From Faecalispora jeddahensis (GTDB taxonomy: Bacteria; Bacillota; Clostridia; Oscillospirales; Acutalibacteraceae): a DNA stretch of 64,000 nucleotides. Positions 25,383 through 33,901 of this stretch are shown piece after piece; the first letter of the stretch is position 1, and each line of letters begins with the position of its first letter. The notes below the pieces were generated by a model. That model ran no database searches. It was not told the DNA's origin and worked only from the letters and a program-made list of their open reading frames with translations. The translations under genes were made by a program, and so were the position numbers. The stretch is from assembly GCF_000577335.1 (NCBI RefSeq), contig NZ_CBYL010000002.1, positions 1 to 64,000 of the forward strand, given 5' to 3'.

Positions 25383-27329
25383 TCAGCGCTGCTGCGCATG
25401 GAACACACAGCGGATTCCCCTGGTGCGCGGCAAAGCAAAGCACTGGTTGCAGCTGATGCACCGCGCCCTTTCCCCCGAAAGCAGGCGGGGGATCAGATCG
25501 CCCTGGCAGATCAGCGGCCGGCTGAGCGAAACCATCGGGATACCGGCATCGATCACCTTGGCGATGTCCTGCAGCGAGCGCACCCCGCCGACCAGAATCA
25601 GCGGCATACTGAGCTGCTGCTGCACCCGCGCCGCCCTTTCCAGATAGTATGTCCGCTCGTTGGCGCTCTTCTTTGTAAAATCGCAGCCCGAAAGCTCTGC
25701 GGCGGCAACCCCGAGCGATTCCATTTGCTGCAGATAATACAGCAGGTCCTCTTCATATTGGCGATCGTTTGCCTGAACATTGCTGTTGATCTTTACGAGA
25801 ATCGGGAAACTCTCGGAGGTGGCGCGCCGTACCGCCTCGATGATCTCCGCGCAGAAGCGGAAGCGATTTTCAGCGGAACCGCCGTATTCGTCGGTTCTGT
25901 TGTTCATCATCGGCGTTAAAAACTCGCCGAGCAGATAATCGTGCGCCATGTGAATCTGCACGCCGTCGAACCCGGCCTGATACGCGCGGGAAGCCCCTTC
26001 GGCAAAGCACTCGCGGATTTCGTCCATCTCTTCCCTTGTTAGCGCGCGTGCAAGTCGTCCCCTGGAATACACCCGCTCCGACGGAGCCACGGGCTCCTCC
26101 ACATCCGCGTTGCCGCCCGCGTGGTTCAGCTGCGCGACGATGCAGCCCTCTTCCATGTGAACCACATCTGTCATCCGCCGCATCCCTGGCAGAAAGCGCC
26201 CGTCATAGATGCCGTTCTGCGAGGGGGAGGCCTGTCCCTGCGGATGCACATAGAAATGCCCGGTGATGATCATGCCCACCTCATGCGATGCGAACGTGCG
26301 CATAATCTGCAGCTGGCGTTCGCTCACGGTGCCGTCCTCGTTCTCCACGCCGTCGCGCGTAGCGGAACGCACCAGATGATTCCGCAGCTGCAGGTTCCCC
26401 AGCCACATGGGTTCAAGCGCTTCGGAATAGCCCATGCTCTTGGCGATCATTTCATAGGTAGGCAGCTCCACCTGATAGCGCTTGCCCAGGCGAACCACCT
26501 CGAACAGAAGCTCGTTGATTTCGGACGGGCCGCCCTTTTGCAGATCTCTCTGCATAGAGGTTGTGCTGTCCGGTGCGGAGTGATCCAGAATCTCGAGATT
26601 TTCCTGAACCACATCGGTGGAAAACGGAATTCCCATCGCCTGCGCAAGCTGGCCGATCTCCCCCACCAGGCTGGCGAAAACCGCTCTCTTTCTGGGATTT
26701 TCTCGGATCTCGCCCATGGTATTCTGAAAGAACACACCCGCGGCCGCCATAGGAGAAACACAGGAAAACTTTTGAAACGCGTCGCGGATAATATTCGTGG
26801 ATACGATTACATCGATCCCGCTCTCGCGCAGATCGCTCTCAATGTCATAGAAAATATCTGGGCAGCTCGAATCGCGGTTGCCGTACACAACACGGAACAG
26901 CGGGCCCTTCTGCGTGATTTCGCCGGGGGCTGAAATGTAGGACACGATGTAAACACAGCCATCCGCCACCGTAAGGCCCGGCATGCGCACCGCCAGTTTT
27001 CCGCCGGTGCCGTACACGTTCAAAATCGGCACAATCATGGTATCCGGTCGTGCAACGCGGCGGAGGAACGGACAGACCTCATCCATCGAATACCCTTTGA
27101 CACATACAAAAATCACATCGGGGCTGTCCTCGTAGCTTTCCATATCGAACGCCTGCGCATTCTCAATGTGCAGCCGTCCGCGCAGCTCAGAATCGACTAC
27201 CAGCCCGTTCTGACGGATCGCTTCCAGATGACTGCCTCTGGCGATGAACGAAACATCCTTGCCGCTCGCGGCCAGAAATCCGCCGATTGCGCCCCCTGTT
27301 CCTCCTGTTCCTACAATCAAGTACTTCAT
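25383..27329 (-). CDS. Fusion: ketopantoate-reductase-like domain plus NADH:flavin oxidoreductase (OYE) domain
   Basis: 648 residues in one open frame. Residues 1-310 are an ApbA/PanE-type reductase: GTGGTGGAIGGFLA Rossmann motif, VCVKGYSMDE and a C-terminal helical domain ending GKRYQVELPTYEMI. Residues about 325-648 form an Old Yellow Enzyme TIM barrel: LVRSATRDG, AQLNHAGGNADV, the active-site-like FDGVQIHMAHDYLLGEFL, NRTDEYGGSAENR and a phosphate-binding VGGVRSLQDI. The barrel ends in ISCNQCF, without the Fe-S and FAD domains of dienoyl-CoA reductases. Both halves use NAD(P)H, suggesting sequential reduction of a carbonyl and a conjugated double bond, but no substrate can be inferred. Confidence 0.85.
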   Translation of the reverse strand: MKYLIVGTGGTGGAIGGFLAASGKDVSFIARGSHLEAIRQNGLVVDSELRGRLHIENAQAFDMESYEDSPDVIFVCVKGYSMDEVCPFLRRVARPDTMIVPILNVYGTGGKLAVRMPGLTVADGCVYIVSYISAPGEITQKGPLFRVVYGNRDSSCPDIFYDIESDLRESGIDVIVSTNIIRDAFQKFSCVSPMAAAGVFFQNTMGEIRENPRKRAVFASLVGEIGQLAQAMGIPFSTDVVQENLEILDHSAPDSTTSMQRDLQKGGPSEINELLFEVVRLGKRYQVELPTYEMIAKSMGYSEALEPMWLGNLQLRNHLVRSATRDGVENEDGTVSERQLQIMRTFASHEVGMIITGHFYVHPQGQASPSQNGIYDGRFLPGMRRMTDVVHMEEGCIVAQLNHAGGNADVEEPVAPSERVYSRGRLARALTREEMDEIRECFAEGASRAYQAGFDGVQIHMAHDYLLGEFLTPMMNNRTDEYGGSAENRFRFCAEIIEAVRRATSESFPILVKINSNVQANDRQYEEDLLYYLQQMESLGVAAAELSGCDFTKKSANERTYYLERAARVQQQLSMPLILVGGVRSLQDIAKVIDAGIPMVSLSRPLICQGDLIPRLLSGERARCISCNQCFALPRTRGIRCVFHAQQR

Positions 27330-27547
27330 GGAAATCCCTCCGGTGATAAAATGACGCCGGCCCCGAAGAGCCGGATTTTTCAGCGATTTTTCCTTATCAT
27401 AGCACCTTTTCCGACTCTTTGCAAAGCGCCCCGCACTTACCGGATGACAACGATTGTCTCTTCCCTGCTGAAGGCGAGAAGCGGCACCTGTTTTTCACTG
27501 TTTCATCGCGGATTAGAACCTGCTATCAAGCAGGGATGCCATTCCGG

Positions 27548-27580
27548 AAAAAGAGCGGGACGGGATAGTCCCGCCCCGCT
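27548..27580 (-). terminator. Terminator of the chemoreceptor gene
   Basis: AGCGGGACGGGA (27554-27565) and TCCCGCCCCGCT (27569-27580) form a 12-bp stem with a 3-base loop; CTTTTT follows on the minus strand. Confidence 0.75.
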
Positions 27581-27614
27581 TTGATCTAAAATCTGATTGC
27601 TGTCTTGCACGGAA

Positions 27615-28889
27615 TTATACTTTGGTATTTCTGGCCGGTGCCGAAGAGGAAGAGCGAAGCTGGAACTGAGACACCAGCGATTTCATCATCTGGGCCTGAC
27701 TGGAAAGCTCCTCGCTCGCCGCCGCGCTTTCTTCCGCTGTGGCAGAATTGGTCTGCACCACCGCAGAAATCTGATCCATTACCGTAGTCAGGTGATCTAC
27801 CGCAGTGGACTGCTCTTCGGTGACCTCCGCAATCTCGCGGTGCTCTCTCTGCGTTTCTGCCATGCTCTTTGTCACGGCCTGCAGGGCATCCAGCGCTTCT
27901 CCCACCATTCTGGAACCTTCCGAAACCGCGTTCAAAGAGTCCGAAATCAAAGCGGAAGTACTCTTCGCGGATTCCGCGCTCTTCGACGCAAGACTGCGAA
28001 CCTCGTCCGCAACAACAGCAAAGCCCTTGCCGGCTTCTCCCGCACGGGAGGCCTCAACAGCGGCGTTCAGCGCCAGAATGTTCGTCTGGAACGCGATATC
28101 TTCAATCGCCTTTACAATGTTGCTGATCTGAGAGGAGGTCTGCTCAATGCGCTTCATGGCCTGCACCATGCTCTGCATTTTATCGTTGCACTGACCAACC
28201 TCACCCATTGTCTGGGTAGCCCATTCACCGGCCTGAACCGCATTCAGGGCGTTTTCCTTCACCTTGTCGGACAAATGGTGGATCGCCGCGGCCAACTCCT
28301 CAATGGAAGCCGTCTGCTCCGAAGCGCCCTGCGCCAGATTCTGCGCACCGTAAGATACCTGCTCGGATTCATTGGACACCATACCGGCAGATTGATTGAT
28401 CTGGCTCAAGGTATCGTTCAAAGAAAGTACGATTCTCTCAAAATGGTCGGACAGCGGCTTGAAATCTCCGCGGTATGCATCCTGCGCCTGAGATCTCACA
28501 TTGAAATTCGAGCGCGAAAGAGCTTCCAGCAGCGAAACGAGATCTGAAATGATGGCGCGCAGATTCGAGACAATCACTTCTGTCGCGTCGGCCAGGCGTC
28601 CCGTTTCATCCTTGGTATGTATCTGCGGCACAGGAGACTTCAAGTCGCCCTCCGACAGCGCATATAGGCGATCCGCACAAATGGAAATCGGTTTTGCAAT
28701 TTTACCCCCAATCCAAAAGGAAACCACAACACCTACCAGACAGTACACCACAGTCAAAATAATGATCCAAAAAATTTCGTCGGCCCCGGATTTGATTACC
28801 AAAGTACTGATAGTACCAAAAGATACACTTAGCAAGACAATAATTGCCAATAGAATTGAGGCGATTCTGAAACGGATGCTTTTCATCAT
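27615..28889 (-). CDS. Methyl-accepting chemotaxis protein without external sensor domain
   Basis: 424 residues. Two membrane segments (about 10-29 and 39-61) are joined by only some nine residues, so there is no periplasmic ligand domain. A HAMP domain follows (about 62-115) and then the signalling domain with the conserved hairpin tip [22 protein letters not shown] (about 275-297) and [15 protein letters not shown]. Probably senses membrane state, redox or cytoplasmic signals, or is activated through partners. No chemotaxis genes lie nearby. ATG start; the ribosome site AGGGAGC is nearby. Confidence 0.9.
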   Translation of the reverse strand: MMKSIRFRIASILLAIIVLLSVSFGTISTLVIKSGADEIFWIIILTVVYCLVGVVVSFWIGGKIAKPISICADRLYALSEGDLKSPVPQIHTKDETGRLADATEVIVSNLRAIISDLVSLLEALSRSNFNVRSQAQDAYRGDFKPLSDHFERIVLSLNDTLSQINQSAGMVSNESEQVSYGAQNLAQGASEQTASIEELAAAIHHLSDKVKENALNAVQAGEWATQTMGEVGQCNDKMQSMVQAMKRIEQTSSQISNIVKAIEDIAFQTNILALNAAVEASRAGEAGKGFAVVADEVRSLASKSAESAKSTSALISDSLNAVSEGSRMVGEALDALQAVTKSMAETQREHREIAEVTEEQSTAVDHLTTVMDQISAVVQTNSATAEESAAASEELSSQAQMMKSLVSQFQLRSSSSAPARNTKV

Positions 28890-29145
28890 AAACCAGCTCC
28901 CTTAACCTGATGTTGTGGGGGAAAACCTCCATATGTAATTCGTTCCGATTATCCTTGATATAGGCTTTCATGCACAAGTCGACAAAAAGGATAGAAAAAA
29001 ATAGAACTTCATTTAGTAATTTCGTCCCTATTGCGAAAAAATTTAGTGATTTTGAAAAAGAAATAATAAAAACCACTTTAAAAACACAAGATTTTATTTA
29101 TTGACTCATTTTTAAGCTTTCATTTTTCGCATTACGCCGAATGGC
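28890..29145. other. Intergenic, AT-rich, nothing recognised
   Basis: Divergent region between the chemoreceptor gene and the tRNA promoter. I looked for a cyclic-di-GMP riboswitch ahead of the chemoreceptor and did not find the conserved GCAAA and tetraloop-receptor segments. No coding frame with a ribosome site. Confidence 0.5.
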
Positions 29146-29174
29146 TTGACGAATCGTTCATTTTCCGCTATAAT
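29146..29174 (+). promoter_or_regulatory. tRNA-Pro promoter
   Basis: TTGACG (29146-29151), 17 bases, TATAAT (29169-29174). The tRNA begins 42 bases after the -10 box. Confidence 0.8.
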
Positions 29175-29215
29175 TTCGAAGCAAGTATGCTTTCTAATAT
29201 CCTGATCAAATATTT

Positions 29216-29291
29216 CCGGGTGTGGCGCAGCTGGTAGCGCGGGTGGTTTGGGACCATCAGGCCGCAGGTTCGAATCCTGTCACTCGGACCA
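29216..29291 (+). tRNA. tRNA-Pro (anticodon TGG)
   Basis: 76 bases including an encoded CCA. Acceptor arm CCGGGTG pairs with CACTCGG (one G-U), D arm GCGC/GCGC, anticodon arm GGTGG/CCATC enclosing TTTGGGA with anticodon TGG, and T arm GCAGG-TTCGAAT-CCTGT. All four stems close. Confidence 0.95.
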
Positions 29292-29327
29292 AAAGAAAAA
29301 GACCCCTTTGTGGGTCTTTTTTCTTTT
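29292..29327 (+). terminator. tRNA-Pro terminator
   Basis: AAAGACCC and GGGTCTTT form the core of the stem around 29298-29319, with flanking A-rich and T-rich runs directly after the CCA end. Confidence 0.8.
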
Positions 29328-29440
29328 GGTATCACGGGGCTGAGGGGTCGAACCTTCGTGCAGGTGCAGAGAAACGGAACGGGAACAATTATATGAAAAA
29401 ATGGAGGGACTTGCGGAACGCGGGTTCAACGCGTCAACAC

Positions 29441-29463
29441 CCGAACCCTGTCATTCGGAGCAA
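29441..29463 (+). repeat. Degenerate copy of the tRNA-Pro 3' end
   Basis: Nineteen of 23 bases match 29270-29292, the T-arm/acceptor end of the tRNA gene. Such partial 3' copies are what integrases leave when DNA inserts at a tRNA gene. The intervening 150 bases hold no integrase. An att remnant is inference; chance similarity is possible. Confidence 0.4.
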
Positions 29464-29639
29464 TATAAAACGTGTTCATAAAGACAAAAAAGTTGATGCC
29501 ATGTCAGCCTGCTTTTGTTTACATATATTTCTTTATATGTCTTTCTTTCTTATTGCTCCTCAATCAGTTATAATGTTACTGATATAAATAGAAATTGAAT
29601 TATCGTTTATGTATATTAGGCGAAGCAAGGGGTAAAAGA

Positions 29640-30239
29640 ATGAACAAGAAAATCGGAATGTATGCTTCCATAATAAATGTATGTGCAGTAATAGCATTTG
29701 CTTTCTGTATGCTGATAGGAAACGACTTCGGAAGTTACCTTGTTTGTATGTTCATTGCATTTAGCTTTGTTCCAATGATTTGTACTTTTACTTTTTATAG
29801 CAGTTTCGAAAAGAAAGTTGCTGGAAATATCGCAATGGTATTTGCAGGAATGTACGCTGTATTTATTTTATTCGTCTATTTTGCGCAAGTGACGACAGTG
29901 AGACTTGATAACCTGAATGAACAGGCAATACAAATCCTTTCTTATCCAAAGTTTGGTTTATTTTTTAGCTATGATTTACTTGGCTATGGGTTAATGGCCA
30001 TATCAACATTTTTCACGGGACTGGCCGTAGAGGTTAAAACAAAGCCAGATAAATGGCTGAAATGGTTGTTGCTAATTCATGGAGTTTTTGCGATTGTCTG
30101 CTTTATTTTGCCGATAATAGGTTTATTTCGTACTGGTATGGAAGGTGCTGAATGGATTGGAACCGCAGTATTGGTATTTTGGTGTGTTTATTTTACACCG
30201 GTTAGTATTTTATCCTTCCTTCATTTCAAAAATCAATAA
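29640..30239 (+). CDS. Membrane protein of unknown function
   Basis: 199 residues, about six hydrophobic segments evenly spread, with no polar domain and no motif I recognise. The ATG at 29640 follows AAGGGGTAAAAGA. Base composition is clearly more AT-rich than the flanking housekeeping genes, and the gene stands alone just beyond the tRNA-Pro gene and its degenerate 3' copy, which suggests acquired DNA. Confidence 0.65.
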   Translation: MNKKIGMYASIINVCAVIAFAFCMLIGNDFGSYLVCMFIAFSFVPMICTFTFYSSFEKKVAGNIAMVFAGMYAVFILFVYFAQVTTVRLDNLNEQAIQILSYPKFGLFFSYDLLGYGLMAISTFFTGLAVEVKTKPDKWLKWLLLIHGVFAIVCFILPIIGLFRTGMEGAEWIGTAVLVFWCVYFTPVSILSFLHFKNQ

Positions 30240-30384
30240 TAAGAGTGTAAGCATAATGAGAATCTGACAAACTTCAATTCGTCGGTTTACTTGGCTAATA
30301 TAGTGATGCAATATCCGTTTGCCTGATGCCAAAAGCCTTTATTTTATGCGGGTTTCCAAGTTGTTTCTTATGAACGCTCGCACC

Positions 30385-30431
30385 ATAGGAATAGCCCCAA
30401 AACGAAGATTTCGTTTTGGGGCTATTCCTAT
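30385..30431. terminator. Perfect 22-bp stem hairpin
   Basis: Arms 30385-30406 and 30410-30431 are perfect inverted copies with a 3-base loop (GAT). The inner half is GC-rich and the outer half AT-rich. It lies 146 bases after the membrane-protein gene and 165 bases from the end of the convergent PrpR-type gene. Likely a bidirectional terminator; the remainder of 30240-30595 shows nothing else. Confidence 0.6.
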
Positions 30432-30595
30432 TTGTAAACAGTTTCGTTAGCAAACCGACTTTTTTCTGAAATGAGTAAAATGAATATTTTTTTTAAAAAT
30501 ATCTCCTATACAAGCCGCAGACTTCTGCAACGCGATATCTTTTTTCTTTGGACCGTTTCTTTATCCGGCTTAATAGAATGCTCTCTCGCTGCGCT

Positions 30596-32380
30596 TTATT
30601 TTTGCAGCAGTCGCCACAGGGTGGTACGACTGATGCCCAGGCGTTTGGCGGCGGCGGTATGATTGCCGCCGGTTTCGTCGACCACTCGGATGGCGATGTC
30701 CTGGCTGATCTCTGTCAGCGTCCGGTTCAGATCCAGAGGAGCGGCGGCATTTTCTTTCTGGGAGGAGAAGGCGCCGACGTGCCGCTCCTTCCGCAGCACG
30801 CGACGGACGTTGTCGGCGGTGATGATCTGGTTGGCGCTCGTCACCGCCAACTCCTCAATGACCCGGCGGAACTGGGTGTAGTTGTGGGGCCAGTGGTAAT
30901 TTTGCAGCAGGGACAGAGACTCTGGGTCTGCGCCCAGAATCTGCCGGGGCATGTTGACGTTCATATGGCTCAGGCACAGATTTACCAGAGTGGGAATCTG
31001 CTGAGAAATCTGCCGCAGAGGCGGCAGATACAGCGAGAGACAAGAGAGTTTATCCTGGAACAGAGCACCTACTTTAGAAATATACTCGCCGCTCTGGCAA
31101 ACACAGGAGAACATCACCCGGTTTCGCCGGCATACATCCATCTCCGTCAGCACGGCGATGAGCTGGTACTGTCGCTCCCGAGACAACACATCCACATTGG
31201 CAAAGTAGATAGTGCTTCCCTCATCTGCCAGAGGGGAGTTGTGGTGCTCCATGAGAAAAGCCCAGCTGCGGTCGTTCAACAGGCTGCAGTTAATGGATAC
31301 CAGCGGGTTATTCCGCAGAGGCCCCCGAATGTAAAGCATGCGGACGATGGATTCCTTGCCCGTACCGTCCTCGCCGGTGAAAATGACCGGGGCGGTGCTT
31401 TGATTGATTTGGTCAATTTCCTGCTGAGAACCGTGCAGGTTCCCGGCGAAGCTGAAAATGCTGTTGTAATAAGCCGCCTCTGCCTCGGCCTGACTGGAAA
31501 AACGTATCCCCACCTGGTTGGGGGATACGGGCAATTTTCTGGCATCGAAGAAGAAGGCGGTATAGTGCAGAGCGCCGCTCCTAATTTGCCGGACACGAAT
31601 GGAATAGAGCATGCCCCCCAGGGAACGGCTGATCCGCCGATCTCCCTCCTGCAAAGATTGGGACAGCTCCTCGCGCAGCAGTTCCAATAGTTCGGGTTTT
31701 AGATCGTCCAGGGTGGACAGAAACAGATTTCCCTGACTGTCAAAGACAACGGTCTGTCCGATCTGTCCTCGAATCAGCTCCCGGAAGAACAGGTTTTCAT
31801 CCCGCAGGTATTGCTGGCTGTCACACAGCAGCAACGCATGGTGAAAGGCATTTCGGATACTGTCGATACCGGAGGTGATCAGGAAGGAATTGATCCCCAG
31901 CCGCTGGGCGGTGGTGTTGACAATCACGTCGCAGAGAATGGCGTGATATTGTTTCTCCTGAAGACTGCGCAGGGTCGGCTCCACGGCCTCAACGGTATCT
32001 ACCGTGTAGATATCCATGTCGCATTCCAGCAGATCGCACAGGGACAGCACCTGGTTTCGGATGTTGGCGAAGAAGATCATGGCGGTCTTTTCTTTCAGCC
32101 CGTTGGCCAGCTTGATGGCACAGAGAATGTCATACATGGAAATGTCAATCTCAATCACCGGGATGGTCAGGTGCTGCCGCAGCATCTGTGCCGTAGCACC
32201 ACGGGAGATGACCACATCGTAATCTCCATGAAAGTTGTTCTGAATGATGACAAGACCCTGCTCCAGATCACCGACATAGACGGTCAGATCGATCTGAGGA
32301 TATTCTTCCACCAGATTGAGCATTTGGATTTTCATTCCCTCGTAGGGCGCAATGCCTAAAACACGAATATGCTTCTTCAT
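30596..32380 (-). CDS. PrpR-type transcriptional regulator with degenerate AAA+ domain
   Basis: 594 residues. A PrpR_N-like sensor domain (about 1-185) contains ISRGATAQML and LGINSFLITSGIDSIRNAF. A PAS-like linker follows (about 195-300), then a sigma-54-activator AAA+ domain (about 320-530), and a Fis-type helix-turn-helix at the end (GGNHTAAAKRLGISRTTLWRLL). The Walker A is altered (TGEDGTGKES) and the GAFTGA loop that contacts sigma-54 is absent, so it probably works with sigma-A. The ATG at 32380 follows GGAGG. Divergent from the acid-sugar operon, it is the likely regulator of that operon and senses a pathway acid. Confidence 0.82.
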   Translation of the reverse strand: MKKHIRVLGIAPYEGMKIQMLNLVEEYPQIDLTVYVGDLEQGLVIIQNNFHGDYDVVISRGATAQMLRQHLTIPVIEIDISMYDILCAIKLANGLKEKTAMIFFANIRNQVLSLCDLLECDMDIYTVDTVEAVEPTLRSLQEKQYHAILCDVIVNTTAQRLGINSFLITSGIDSIRNAFHHALLLCDSQQYLRDENLFFRELIRGQIGQTVVFDSQGNLFLSTLDDLKPELLELLREELSQSLQEGDRRISRSLGGMLYSIRVRQIRSGALHYTAFFFDARKLPVSPNQVGIRFSSQAEAEAAYYNSIFSFAGNLHGSQQEIDQINQSTAPVIFTGEDGTGKESIVRMLYIRGPLRNNPLVSINCSLLNDRSWAFLMEHHNSPLADEGSTIYFANVDVLSRERQYQLIAVLTEMDVCRRNRVMFSCVCQSGEYISKVGALFQDKLSCLSLYLPPLRQISQQIPTLVNLCLSHMNVNMPRQILGADPESLSLLQNYHWPHNYTQFRRVIEELAVTSANQIITADNVRRVLRKERHVGAFSSQKENAAAPLDLNRTLTEISQDIAIRVVDETGGNHTAAAKRLGISRTTLWRLLQK

Positions 32381-32404
32381 GGACGCCTCCATTATGCGTT
32401 TCAA

Positions 32405-32626
32405 TTATGGACATATTATATCAAACATACAAAAACGAAGCAATACTTTTCCATTTGTTTCAAATATAAACGATTATAGGAATCAAAAAAGATTGCACAG
32501 CAGCAGTTAAATATGTAAAATAAACACAAAAGCAGATAAATAAGGATTTATAATTTTCAAAATAAACAAAAGATGGAATTAAGCCTTCTAATCTGTTTCA
32601 AAATAAAACGACCGGGAGGTGCATAT
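32405..32626 (+). promoter_or_regulatory. Divergent control region of the acid-sugar operon with direct repeats
   Basis: TTGCAC (32493-32498), 17 bases, TAAAAT (32516-32521) is the best plus-strand promoter; no -24/-12 sigma-54 element was found. A direct repeat of the form GTTTCAAAATAAACG occurs at 32457-32472, 32555-32570 (first base differs) and 32595-32610, the last ending just before the ribosome site. These are candidate sites for the PrpR-type regulator. Confidence 0.55.
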
Positions 32627-33886
32627 ATGGTAAAGCTTCTGATCATTGCAGATGACTTCACAGGAGCATTTGACACCGGCGTGCAGTTTGCAGCCAAAGG
32701 AGCAGCCACAACTGTGGTCACCGATTCGACCTATGATTTCCGGTCAATTGGAAAAACGGCGGAAGTTTTGGTAATGGTGGCAGAAACCCGGCACCTGCAG
32801 CCGCAGGAGGCCTACGAGATTGTGTATCACACAGTGCGCAAAGCACTGCAAGCCGGGATTCCTTACATTTATAAAAAGACGGACTCCGCGCTGCGGGGAA
32901 ACGTGGGCAGTGAACTGACGGCGCTGATGGATGCAGCAGGCGTCGATGCCCTTCCGTTTCTCCCGGCCCTTCCGAAGCTCAACCGGATCACCAAAGCGGG
33001 AATTCACTATATCGACGGCGTACCTGTAGCCCAGAGCGTGTTCGGCCAGGATCCCTTTGAACCGGTTTTAGACTCGGAGGTGGCAGAGATTCTTGGACGG
33101 CAGACAGCTGTACCGGTGGTGATGCACTCACAGATGGAGACCAATGGGATTTCGAATCCCGGCATCCAGATATTCGATGCGGAAACGGATGCCGATCTGA
33201 GGCGCATCGGCAGGCAGCTGGGGCTGGAGCGGCTGCGATTCTGTGCAGGATGCGCCGGATTTGCGGCGGTTCTGGCAGATCTGCTGAATCTGAAGGGGCA
33301 GGCTCCGGAACTGCCTGAGCTGGAAAGCACGCTGTTCATATCCTGCGGCAGCGTCAACCCGGTCACCATCCGCCAGATGAAGGCGGCACGGGAACAGGGC
33401 TTCCCCCATGTCAATTTGGACCCGGTTCAGAAGCTGGAACGGAGTTGGGTGAACAGTGATTCAGCCGGAGAATGTGTTCGGCAATGGCTGGCGCAGGCAT
33501 CCGCGGAAAAGCGGTTTATTCTGGATGCAAATGATCCGGAAGGGTGTGAGGATACCGAACTCTACGCCCGGGAACAGGGGCTGACGCCGGAACAGGTTCG
33601 GGTGCGGATTCCGGAGAACCTGGCAGCTTTGATGAAGCGAATGCTGGATGACGGCCTGAAGGCCACTCTTTTGTGCACCGGCGGCGACACGCTGCTGGCG
33701 TTGATGCGAGCGGTCGGCGTTTCGGAACTGACGCCCATTTGTGAAATGGCAACCGGCGTTGTTTTGACCGAATTTGTTTACAAAGAAAAAACCTACCATA
33801 TTATTTCAAAATCCGGCGGTTTCGGCGACCAGGATTTATTTGTAACATTGGCAAAAAGGATTTCCCGGAAATCCACAATATATTAA
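32627..33886 (+). CDS. Four-carbon acid sugar kinase family protein (DUF1537)
   Basis: 419 residues. The N-terminal substrate-binding domain starts with IIADDFTGAFDTGVQFA and carries YKKTDSALRGNVG (about 85). The C-terminal nucleotide-binding domain has TGGDTLLALMRA (about 350) and ends with SGGFGDQDLF. DUF1537 kinases phosphorylate threonate, erythronate or related acids. The PdxA-like gene in the same operon is the classic partner that oxidises and decarboxylates the product. Start ATG at 32627 seven bases after GGGAGGT. First gene of the operon. Confidence 0.88.
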   Translation: MVKLLIIADDFTGAFDTGVQFAAKGAATTVVTDSTYDFRSIGKTAEVLVMVAETRHLQPQEAYEIVYHTVRKALQAGIPYIYKKTDSALRGNVGSELTALMDAAGVDALPFLPALPKLNRITKAGIHYIDGVPVAQSVFGQDPFEPVLDSEVAEILGRQTAVPVVMHSQMETNGISNPGIQIFDAETDADLRRIGRQLGLERLRFCAGCAGFAAVLADLLNLKGQAPELPELESTLFISCGSVNPVTIRQMKAAREQGFPHVNLDPVQKLERSWVNSDSAGECVRQWLAQASAEKRFILDANDPEGCEDTELYAREQGLTPEQVRVRIPENLAALMKRMLDDGLKATLLCTGGDTLLALMRAVGVSELTPICEMATGVVLTEFVYKEKTYHIISKSGGFGDQDLFVTLAKRISRKSTIY

Positions 33887-33901
33887 CTGGAGGTACATCT
33901 T

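Noticed and set aside
28890-29000. Possible cyclic-di-GMP riboswitch before the chemoreceptor gene
   Set aside because: A GCATGAAAGCC stretch recalls part of the motif, but the other conserved segments and stems are missing.
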